Below are positions 24,298 to 31,276 of a stretch of DNA of 64,000 bases, in pieces. The notes under the pieces are model-generated. The model had not been told where the DNA came from and did not search any database. It was given only the letters and a program-made list of their open reading frames with translations. Each line of letters begins with the position of its first letter. The stretch's first letter is position 1. Made by a program: the position numbers and the translations under genes. This stretch comes from Geobacter sp. (GTDB lineage Bacteria; Desulfobacterota; Desulfuromonadia; Geobacterales; Geobacteraceae), in contig PJFC01000001.1 of NCBI GenBank assembly GCA_003574885.1, forward strand, positions 124,001 to 188,000, in the 5' to 3' direction.

Positions 24298-24621
24298 TTA
24301 ACTCTGCTTTTCTACTACTACTGCAGTTCCATAAGCTACTATTTCACTCATTGTCTGCCCAATTTCCGATGAATCAAACCGCATCATGACGATGGCGTTT
24401 GCATTCATCAGGGTGGCATTTCTCACCATGCGGTCAATGGCATGTCGTCGTGCTTCTTCCAGAAGCTGTGTGTATTCGGTTATTTCCCCGCCAAAAATAG
24501 AACGCAGCCCTGCTAAAATATTACCTGCCAATCCTCTGCTCCTAACGACAACACCAAACACCTGTCCTTTCACCTCAGTGACCCGATATCCGGTAACATT
24601 TTCCGTTGTGGTTATGATCAT
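24298..24621 (-). CDS. YbjQ/UPF0145 family protein
   Basis: 107 residues with the family signatures MIITTTENVTGYRVTEVKGQVFGVVVRSRG, LLEEARRHAIDRMVRNATLMNANAIVMMRFDSSEI and the C-terminal EIVAYGTAVVVE. The family (DUF74) forms pentameric small proteins of unknown role, sometimes linked to metal or sporulation stress. Good ribosome binding site GGAGGATGGG upstream. Confidence 0.92.
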   Translation of the reverse strand: MIITTTENVTGYRVTEVKGQVFGVVVRSRGLAGNILAGLRSIFGGEITEYTQLLEEARRHAIDRMVRNATLMNANAIVMMRFDSSEIGQTMSEIVAYGTAVVVEKQS

Positions 24622-24712
24622 CCCATCCTCCTTTGCCGATCTGAATACACCTTAAAGTGTCAAGCTTCAACTCTTTCTGATTTCGAATTCATTTGGTTTC
24701 CATTTGTTTTGG

Positions 24713-25060
24713 CTAGGCGAGACTGACTATATCGACCGAGATCTCCACCGCGGGAATCGTTCCTCTGTTCTCAAGCCAGTGTATGGTGTTCCTATCCTCG
24801 GGCCAGCCCACTCCCGGCCCATAGTCCGTAGCGACTCCATTTCGATGGTCAGTGATCGTTCCTTGCAGTATGTAGACGGTGCCTGGTCTGTCATTATGGT
24901 CGTGAATCGGGCCGAAGACGCCTCCAGGTTCGATGGTGACCATGCGCATTCGAAGTTGGCGCCCTGCCATCCCCTCGATCTCGGGACCAAGGTCAACCGA
25001 TGCAAGTAACTTCACCGTAACACCTTTCGTCTCAGGTGCCACCTGTTCTTTGCTCATCAT
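24713..25060 (-). CDS. Cupin domain protein
   Basis: 115 residues. Cupin motif 1 region QLRMRMVTIEPGGVFGPIHDHNDRPGTVYILQG with two metal-ligand His, and motif 2 region near NTIHWLENRGTIPAVEISVDI. Metal-binding single-domain cupin of unknown substrate. Ribosome binding site GAGAGGAGC. The unassigned 137 bases upstream contain two short hairpins (25087-25118, 25148-25180) but no gene. Confidence 0.85.
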   Translation of the reverse strand: MMSKEQVAPETKGVTVKLLASVDLGPEIEGMAGRQLRMRMVTIEPGGVFGPIHDHNDRPGTVYILQGTITDHRNGVATDYGPGVGWPEDRNTIHWLENRGTIPAVEISVDIVSLA

Positions 25061-25197
25061 GCGCTCCTCTCTGTACTTTCAAGGCCTGACGGGCATGGCT
25101 TTGACCCGTCAGTCTTTTCGGGCAGGTCGTAAATCTTGTTGGTACTTCGCATCTTTTCTAATTTTGAGATTTGGAGATGCGACCCCTTTAAGTTGCT

Positions 25198-25656
25198 TTA
25201 TTCGGCTGGTTTGCGTGGAATGCCCGGCACGCCGAGCCAGCCGGTTCCCAGGACCATCAGGGAAGCCGTCGTCACCATCAGCCCGCCAAACGAGCCGCTG
25301 AACAGCGACACCAGCAGGGTTGAGAGGGGGAAGAACGCGATGTAGATAACCATCTCCCCCACCCCTATGGGCGTTTTCATCGTCTTCGCGTAAAACAGCA
25401 GGTAGTAGAGCGGCCCGCCGAACCAGATGCCAAGCAGCATGGCCATGGCGGCCGGCATGAGGAAGGGCTGGGACGAGCTTTTTTTCACGAAGAACCAGTA
25501 GGTGAAGCCGCAGACAAGGGGAATCAGGAGTACCTTGACGATGATCAAGACCGCGGTGGAGAACCCGGCCGCGAAACGGGTGATCAGCGCGTCAGCCCCC
25601 CAGAACACTAGCCCGCCGAGCAGGGGACATATGAGCCAGATGTGAGATTTCTTCAC
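25198..25656 (-). CDS. Multi-pass membrane protein of unknown function
   Basis: About 152 residues from a GTG at 25656 (AGGAAG upstream). The longer ORF start would place a Cys-rich segment before the first helix without a ribosome binding site. Four to five membrane helices, for instance IWLICPLLGGLVFWGADALI and VLIIVKVLLIPLVCGFTYWFF. No family recognised. Confidence 0.65.
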   Translation of the reverse strand: MKKSHIWLICPLLGGLVFWGADALITRFAAGFSTAVLIIVKVLLIPLVCGFTYWFFVKKSSSQPFLMPAAMAMLLGIWFGGPLYYLLFYAKTMKTPIGVGEMVIYIAFFPLSTLLVSLFSGSFGGLMVTTASLMVLGTGWLGVPGIPRKPAE

Positions 25657-25729
25657 GGGCTTCCTATCACGGCGATAACCACTGACATTACAGACATTAC
25701 AGGATGTAGTTTCCGGTTCGAAAACTGTC

Positions 25730-26419
25730 TCAAAGAGTCGCACCAAACAATGCTCCGACCCCGGCAGTCAGAGCCATAGCTAGTGCGCCCCAAAACGTCA
25801 CGCGCGCGACGGATCTCCACACGGGTGAACCACCAGCGCGAGCCGCCAAGGCACCCAACAGCGCGAGAAAAAATAATGAACTGCCCGAAACCACCCAGAC
25901 GAGCGCGGATAAAGGCACAAAGAGGACGAGCAGGAGTGGCAGGGCGGCACCGACCGTGAACGTGCCCGCCGAAGCGAATGCGGCCTGGACAGGCCGCGCG
26001 CTCAGTGTGTCGGAGATTCCCAGCTCGTCACGGGCATGCGCACCGAGTGCGTCTTTGGCCATCAATTGAGTGGCAACCTCGCTGGCAAGTTCGGGATCGA
26101 GTCCCCGCGCGACATAGATGGCGGCCAACTCGGCGTGTTCGTGTTCGCCGTCAGTGGCCAACTCCTCACGCTCCCGATGAAGATCGGCGCGTTCCGTATC
26201 GGATTGGGAACTGACTGAAACATACTCGCCTGCTGCCATCGACATCGCGCCCGCCACTAAACCGGCAATACCGGCAACGAGCACGCTGTTGCGGGTAGAT
26301 TCGGCTGCGGCTACACCCACGATCAAACTGGCGGTGGAAACGATTCCATCGTTGGCGCCGAGAACAGCGGCACGGAGCCAGCCAACGCGGTGGGTGCGGT
26401 GTTGTTCAGCTTGTCCCAT
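25730..26419 (-). CDS. VIT1/CCC1 family Fe2+/Mn2+ transporter
   Basis: About 229 residues; ATG at 26419 with GAGGGA upstream. The family hallmark VGWLRAAVLGANDGIVSTASLIVGVAAA, AGLVAGAMSMAAGEYVSVSSQSDTERAD and the cytoplasmic metal-binding helix region EREELATDGEHEHAELAAIYVARGLD are intact. Five helices. VIT proteins export or sequester ferrous iron or manganese. GCG- and GCC-rich codon use differs from the neighbouring genes and suggests separate acquisition (inference). Confidence 0.92.
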   Translation of the reverse strand: MGQAEQHRTHRVGWLRAAVLGANDGIVSTASLIVGVAAAESTRNSVLVAGIAGLVAGAMSMAAGEYVSVSSQSDTERADLHREREELATDGEHEHAELAAIYVARGLDPELASEVATQLMAKDALGAHARDELGISDTLSARPVQAAFASAGTFTVGAALPLLLVLFVPLSALVWVVSGSSLFFLALLGALAARAGGSPVWRSVARVTFWGALAMALTAGVGALFGATL

Positions 26420-26495
26420 AATGAATTCCCTCACTCGCAAGAACGCCTAACGGTGTAGGAGTTGACTGGGCGGGTTTTCGGCCCGGTCCAACTTG

Positions 26496-27161
26496 CTAGT
26501 TGGGTGCACTTTTCAGATCTGCAATGAGCACTTCTGAGGGCACTCCAAACTGGATCACCACATTGCGATAATCTATTGACCAGTCAAGCTTACCAAACAA
26601 AGGGTTGAGCCGAATTGGTCGGCAGCCTCCTACTAAGTATCCATGTATGTGGAACAGTGTTGACCACATTGCACAAACGATCCTTGACACAAACGTCTCT
26701 CCATAGGTAAGGCTCACTAAACAGAACTTACCACCTGGTATGAGCACCCGATGTGCCTCGGAAATTGCCTGTTGAATGTCGCTCTCCGACAGGAGATCAA
26801 GAACGTATGTGCAGATGACACGGTCAACTGAATGATCATGTAACGGAAAACTCATCGATCCGTCAGATTGAACCACTTTTGCTCGCCCTGCGAACTCTGA
26901 TATTCGTTGTTCCGCAATGTTTATCATGGACAAACTCAGGTCAATGCCAAGGTACGATGCGGACGGAGAAAGATGCTTTGTTAACAGGCGAGAGGCAAAC
27001 CGTCCCGTACCACAGCCAAGCTCGAAAATATTTTCTGCTTGCCCGAAATCCGCATGAGCGATCAGGTCATCTAACGCCGCATCTTCATAAAATGACTGTG
27101 AATCCTGCATGTTACCAAAGCGGTCGTAAAAAGCCCGTACTTGAGATTTTGTTAAGATCAT
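26496..27161 (-). CDS. SAM-dependent class I methyltransferase
   Basis: 221 residues. SAM-binding motif I NIFELGCGTGRFASRLL, motif II YLGIDLSLSMINIAEQRI, acidic post-motif SDGSMSFPLHDHSVDRVICTYVLDLL and VLIPGGKFCLVSLTYGE. Ubiquinone/menaquinone-methyltransferase-like fold but the substrate is unknown. More AT-rich than most of the window. A transposable element ends 15 bases before its start codon, so it lies within or replaces the promoter. Confidence 0.82.
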   Translation of the reverse strand: MILTKSQVRAFYDRFGNMQDSQSFYEDAALDDLIAHADFGQAENIFELGCGTGRFASRLLTKHLSPSASYLGIDLSLSMINIAEQRISEFAGRAKVVQSDGSMSFPLHDHSVDRVICTYVLDLLSESDIQQAISEAHRVLIPGGKFCLVSLTYGETFVSRIVCAMWSTLFHIHGYLVGGCRPIRLNPLFGKLDWSIDYRNVVIQFGVPSEVLIADLKSAPN

Positions 27162-27175
27162 TTCTAGAAAACCTC

Positions 27176-28219
27176 AAGGGGTCAGACCTACACAATTGAC
27201 AGATTTAAGCTTTCACCGAGTCCCTTAACCATTTCCCTAAGCTTTTTGTCCTTCTCAATCAACTGGCCAAACCGCTTGCTCGCCTGTGTTACCCCCGATT
27301 CCGAAAGCGAAAATTGTTCGCCTATCGCTTTCAGTTTTGCTCCGCTGTAACGATGGCACAAAAAGATGCCAACCTTGGCAGCCAGTCGGGTATCTGCTGG
27401 GAAAAACCTGTCGACGGCTTGCATGATCTTGTCCGGAGAGAGCTTGCAGGTGATCTCCCGTAGGGCTGGAAGGTCTCTGTCCGCTTTGATTCTGCCCAGA
27501 TGACGGTCTTGTATTTCGCAGACAAATTCCGGACTACCCAGGATGGTGGAGGCGACCGTTTGCTGCAAGGGGTTCTTATATTCCGCTTTTATGAAGTCGT
27601 GCACGAATTGGCGGTACTTCTTCCGGGCAGTTACTTCTCTCTTGCCGAAGTAACCGAGAATAAAGTCGGTTCTCAACCATCCCGGAACTGAAGCATCCCC
27701 TGTGTAGCTGTGATAGCTCATCCAGGGGTAATCTTCAGGCTTTTCGGCGATCCCGGCCTTGACGGGGTTCAGGTGTATGTAACGCGAAAGCTCTGTTGCA
27801 TAGGCATCTGCCTCCACGAGAATTGCCTTATAGCGCCCCTGTAGAAGATGCCCGGCCCGTTTGCGTTTGACGTTGTAGTAAGTCGTGTAAGAGCTGTTGA
27901 TATGTTTCATTATCTGGGAAAGGTTGCCTTGCGGTGTTTCCAACATCAGGTGATAATGGTTGCTCATCAGGCAATACGCATGAATAACTGCGCCATATCG
28001 TTCCGTAGCAACTTCCAGGTAAAAGAGAAACTTTTCCCGTTCTCTTTTGCTCTTGAAGATATCCTTCTGCTCGTTACCCCTTGCAGTGACGTGATAAAAT
28101 GCACCGGGGTATTCGATTCGCAGTGGGCGGGCCATTGCCTGCTCCTTCGATGCTACATTTGGTTCTAACAAATGGTACCGAAGTTGTAAGAGTTGTCAAA
28201 TGTGTAGGTCTGACCCCTT
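27176..28219. mobile_element. Y1-transposase element with 26-bp terminal inverted repeats
   Basis: The left end AAGGGGTCAGACCTACACA and right end TGTGTAGGTCTGACCCCTT bound a 1044-base unit with one transposase gene. Counting the continuation (ATTGACA versus TTTGACA) the inverted repeats match 25 of 26 bases. No target-site duplication was recognised. This is the arrangement of REP-associated or IS200-like single-strand transposases, with palindromic ends. The element separates the methyltransferase from unrelated genes. Confidence 0.82.
27188..28135 (-). CDS. REP-type tyrosine (Y1) transposase with DnaA-like C-terminal domain
   Basis: About 315 residues from the ATG at 28135 (AAGGAG upstream). 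N-terminal Y1_Tnp domain: MARPLRIEYPGAFYHVTARGN, AYCLMSNHYHLMLETP (HUH motif as HYH), HLLQGRYKAILVEADAYATELSRYIHLNPVKAGI. Residues ~225-315 (KIMQAVDRFF, LAAKVGIFLCHRYSGAKLKAIGEQFSLSESGVTQASKRFGQL) resemble the DNA-binding domain IV of DnaA. These enzymes cut and join single-stranded DNA at hairpins. It starts and ends inside the inverted repeats. Confidence 0.92.
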   Translation of the reverse strand: MARPLRIEYPGAFYHVTARGNEQKDIFKSKREREKFLFYLEVATERYGAVIHAYCLMSNHYHLMLETPQGNLSQIMKHINSSYTTYYNVKRKRAGHLLQGRYKAILVEADAYATELSRYIHLNPVKAGIAEKPEDYPWMSYHSYTGDASVPGWLRTDFILGYFGKREVTARKKYRQFVHDFIKAEYKNPLQQTVASTILGSPEFVCEIQDRHLGRIKADRDLPALREITCKLSPDKIMQAVDRFFPADTRLAAKVGIFLCHRYSGAKLKAIGEQFSLSESGVTQASKRFGQLIEKDKKLREMVKGLGESLNLSIV

Positions 28220-28250
28220 AGGTTACTTAGGTTAGGTTGCGCTCTGTTCC

Positions 28251-28817
28251 TTATAGAGGTCCTTTTACAAGATCAAAAACGACATATCCACCTGCCTGTC
28301 CTTGCAGGAGGCCGCCTCCCTTCAGAATCACCTGGGTCTGCAGAAAATCTATACCATCACCTTCGACAGGAATTTCGGAGTCCAAAGAGAGCTTTCCTGG
28401 CTCCTTAACCAGTTTTTCTAACATCTCAGCTGTCTTTGTTAGATCGAAGACTACGGATGCTCCCAAAGACTGTAGCATTCTGAGAGCTTTAGCTGCTTCT
28501 GCCCCCCAATAATTGGCGGAGGAGTCCTGACCTAGTATATCGGCAGATTCGTAACGAAACGAGTTAACATAGTACTCGCAACCATCATTCAGGATCATTA
28601 TTCGGTCCCCAGACAAAGTGACTACATCCTCAGTCGCTTCTGTCATTGATCGCAGGGCAAAGGAGTGTGATTTAATTTGGGAATTGTTTATGGGAAAAAG
28701 AGGCTCTGGTTCTCCCCGGACACATTCGGAATCGGGAACCAACTCAGACGACAAAGACTGAAGAGGATAAACCGCAATCAGGAGGCAGAGGATATAAGCA
28801 ATGTGATTCGGTCTCAA
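28251..28817 (-). CDS. Hypothetical exported protein
   Basis: 188 residues with a signal peptide (IAYILCLLIAVYPLQSLSSE). The mature part holds VVTLSGDRIMILNDGCEYYVNSFRYES and two helices, and ends LQGQAGGYVVFDLVKGPL. No family recognised. It lies between the mobile element and the RDD gene in an AT-rich stretch, which suggests it belongs to the acquired region. Confidence 0.6.
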   Translation of the reverse strand: MRPNHIAYILCLLIAVYPLQSLSSELVPDSECVRGEPEPLFPINNSQIKSHSFALRSMTEATEDVVTLSGDRIMILNDGCEYYVNSFRYESADILGQDSSANYWGAEAAKALRMLQSLGASVVFDLTKTAEMLEKLVKEPGKLSLDSEIPVEGDGIDFLQTQVILKGGGLLQGQAGGYVVFDLVKGPL

Positions 28818-28905
28818 GATTTACCTCTTTATTCGGCGAACGTCGTGGGGGCGCACCAGCGCGTCAGCGCCTGTGTGCCGCCTCCTGGTTATGTCTTATG
28901 TTGTC

Positions 28906-29649
28906 TCACTTGAGTATACTTTCACTGGCCGTTTTCGCTTTCTTTCTAGCACCAGGCAGGCTACCCTTTGATGCAATAATTGCAAATCCGATAAAAAGCA
29001 CTGAGTAAATTAAGTTAAATGCAACTTCAAAGTGCTTAGGCATTTTTTCTGTATTTATAGTATAGCCAGGAACAAGTAACAAGGCAGAGCACTCGGCAAC
29101 TATTGAAACAATAATCAACGCAATAACCGCCCAGATGCAAAAGAAAATAAACCTCCTAAGTACGGAAGGATAATTATAGGAAATATCTGCTTCAAAGTTT
29201 TGTTCTGTTTCACCGTTATTTGCAAATTCAGGATTTTGTTCAATTTTTTTCCGTGACAGCACCACTAAAGTCTTCGCAAGATGATCATGAATGGCTTGAT
29301 GCTTTTTGCTGAACAGCATAAATACCATTGACAGACTGCCTAAAATTGTCTTCGAGAAGTACCGCAGAAAGGAGGCAGGAAGCCTACATTTCCCACCATC
29401 ATGAACACTTATCACCTGAATCCCGAAAATGTACTGGCCCAGCGTGAACCCGAGGAATGAGATAAGAAAAGGCTCCAGCAAAACCGGAGGAATGTACATT
29501 AAAACGCCATTTGCGGCATCTCTTCCAACCAACATGCTAATGGATAAGGGAGAAAGAATCATCAAGGATAGTAGGACAACCCCGTCTATTATGGCGGCCT
29601 TAATTCGGCGTGGTAGGGTGGCATAAAGCACTTGGGTGGTATCCATCAT
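28906..29649 (-). CDS. RDD family membrane protein
   Basis: About 247 residues from the ATG at 29649 (GAGAGGAG upstream). The RDD domain is seen as LPRRIKAAIIDGVVLLSLM, FTLGQYIFGIQVISVHDGGKCRLPASFLRYFSKTILGSL and KKHQAIHDHLAKTLVV. Four to five membrane helices. The family is loosely associated with transport. An array of similar palindromes lies directly upstream, suggesting tight transcriptional control. Confidence 0.82.
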   Translation of the reverse strand: MMDTTQVLYATLPRRIKAAIIDGVVLLSLMILSPLSISMLVGRDAANGVLMYIPPVLLEPFLISFLGFTLGQYIFGIQVISVHDGGKCRLPASFLRYFSKTILGSLSMVFMLFSKKHQAIHDHLAKTLVVLSRKKIEQNPEFANNGETEQNFEADISYNYPSVLRRFIFFCIWAVIALIIVSIVAECSALLLVPGYTINTEKMPKHFEVAFNLIYSVLFIGFAIIASKGSLPGARKKAKTASESILK

Positions 29650-30085
29650 GCTTTTAATCTCCTCTCTCTTGATTGACCGGTTAGGGGTATATAGGTAATC
29701 GGTTCCTAATATATGGAATATGGTCCCAATATGGGGAACCATGAAAGTTACTTATATTGGGAACTTTGATCCATTATCGTACTTATCCGGCATGTTCCTT
29801 ATATGGTGAACTTGTTCCCTATATCAGCAATTTTCCAATTTCAATCCTTCACAATCCTTCCTTCCAGTTCGGCATCGCCCCGGATAGCCCCAAATAGCAT
29901 CCGCCACAATTTTTTCTTCGGGTTCCGCGTGCCGTTTCCCGAGGGGCATGCAGTTGGGGCAATGCCGAGAATATACGCAAATGCTGAGAGCCTATAAATT
30001 AGAATCTTCATGTAAATTGACGGCGATTTTGACTTTAGAGCATGAGGGAAGGAGCACGCAGAGGAGCAGGGTTCGAGGCTTGCCG
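29650..30085. other. 436-base intergenic region with operator array, no confident gene
   Basis: The left half (29679-29831) is filled with GTTCC/GGAAC palindromes listed separately. The right half contains a minus-strand ORF of 56 codons (29841-30011, MKILIYRLSAFAYILGIAPT) without a convincing ribosome binding site or family; it may be a decayed gene end. No RNA gene was recognised. Confidence 0.5.
29679..29831. promoter_or_regulatory. Array of about six operator-like GTTCC-N-ATAT-N-GGAAC motifs
   Basis: Units read: GGTTAGGGGTATATAGGTAA, GGTTCCTAATATATGGAA (29701), GGTCCCAATATGGGGAACC (29722), TATATTGGGAAC (29753), GTTCCTTATATGGTGAAC (29794), GTTCCCTATATC (29815). They share a GTTCC(C/T)-A-T-A-T-GGGAAC palindrome in full or half form, spaced 17-42 bases apart, upstream of the RDD gene. 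A repressor or activator with cooperative binding would explain it. Confidence 0.65.
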
Positions 30086-31276
30086 TTATCCCTGGCAGTT
30101 CCGGAGATCCCGGCACCGTTCAAGAGCACCTGCCATGCGGGCCAGGGCTTCAGTGAGGAGTGCCCGGGGGCAGCCGAAATTGAGCCGGACAAACCCCGGC
30201 AGGCCGAAGTAGGCCCCGTCGGAAAGCCCCACCCCCGCCTCCTCGAAAAAACGGACCGGCTGGGGGAAACCGGGCTGCCGGGCATCGATCCAGGCGAGGT
30301 AGGTCGCTTCGACGTGAGTCATGGCGAGTCCCGGCATCCTCCCGATCTCCGCCGCTACCAGGTCCCGGTTCCCCCGCAGGTAGGCGACAAGCTCCCGCCG
30401 CCACGCTTCCCCATGCCGGTAGGCCGCCTGGGCGGCGGTGTATCCGAGCAGGTTCACATGGGGGACGATCCCGGCCATGGTCCGCTTGAACAAGGCGCGC
30501 AGACCGTCATCGGCGATGACGGCGAAGGAACAGCCGAGACCAGGGATGTTGTAGGTCTTGCTCGGTGCGTGAAGGGTTATTGTCCGGCGGGCTACAGCCT
30601 GTGACAGGGCAGCCAGGGGAATGTGGTGCACCCCTTCGTCCAGAATGAGGCCGGCATGGATCTCGTCGGAGCAGATGATGAGATCGTGCCGCTCCGCAAA
30701 CTCGGCAACCTTTTCCAGCTCCTCCCGGGTCCAGGCCCGGCCGACCGGGTTGTGGGGATTACAGAGGAGGAAAAGCCGGCTGCGGGGGGTGACCGCCCGC
30801 TCCAGTTCCTCCATATCCATCAGCCAGCGCCCGCCCGAGAGCCAGAGGGGAACCGTGACGGCGGTGCGCCCGGAGAGGCGGGGAGCCGACAGGAAGGGTG
30901 GGTAGACCGGGGTAAAGGTGAGCACCTCATCGTCATGGTAGCCAACGGAGCGGCAGGCAACATTCAGACCGGTCACCAGGCCAGGAAGCCAGACGATCCA
31001 GGCCGGATCCAGGTTCCACGAGTAGTCGCGAGCCAGGGAGGAGATGACCGTCTCAACCAGTTCCCGGGGCGGGGAGGTATAGCCGAAAACCCCGTGGTCG
31101 ACCCGTGCGTGGAGTACGTCGATGACCGCGGGAGGGGAACGGAAATCCATGTCCGCGACCCAGAGGGGGATGACGTCCCGCCCTGCGTACCGGTCCCATT
31201 TCTCGCTGGCGGTGCCGGTCCGGTCCACGACGGTGTCGAAATCGTACCGTTTATCCCCCTTCACACCAGCTCCCAT
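30086..31276 (-). CDS. ovoB: PLP-dependent C-S lyase, probable OvoB (MalY/PatB family)
   Basis: 396 residues of aminotransferase fold type I. MalY/PatB motifs: IPLWVADMDFRSPPAVID, FGYTSPP, LFLLCNPHNPVGRAWTREEL, ICSDEIHAGLILD and the PLP lysine in HAPSKTYNIPGLGCSFAVI. The start overlaps the ovoA stop by 16 bases (or by one base if the GTG at 31264 is used), so it is translationally coupled. OvoB enzymes cleave the histidylcysteine sulfoxide made by OvoA to 5-thiohistidine; the coupling is the reason for preferring OvoB over a general cystathionine beta-lyase. Confidence 0.82.
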   Translation of the reverse strand: MGAGVKGDKRYDFDTVVDRTGTASEKWDRYAGRDVIPLWVADMDFRSPPAVIDVLHARVDHGVFGYTSPPRELVETVISSLARDYSWNLDPAWIVWLPGLVTGLNVACRSVGYHDDEVLTFTPVYPPFLSAPRLSGRTAVTVPLWLSGGRWLMDMEELERAVTPRSRLFLLCNPHNPVGRAWTREELEKVAEFAERHDLIICSDEIHAGLILDEGVHHIPLAALSQAVARRTITLHAPSKTYNIPGLGCSFAVIADDGLRALFKRTMAGIVPHVNLLGYTAAQAAYRHGEAWRRELVAYLRGNRDLVAAEIGRMPGLAMTHVEATYLAWIDARQPGFPQPVRFFEEAGVGLSDGAYFGLPGFVRLNFGCPRALLTEALARMAGALERCRDLRNCQG

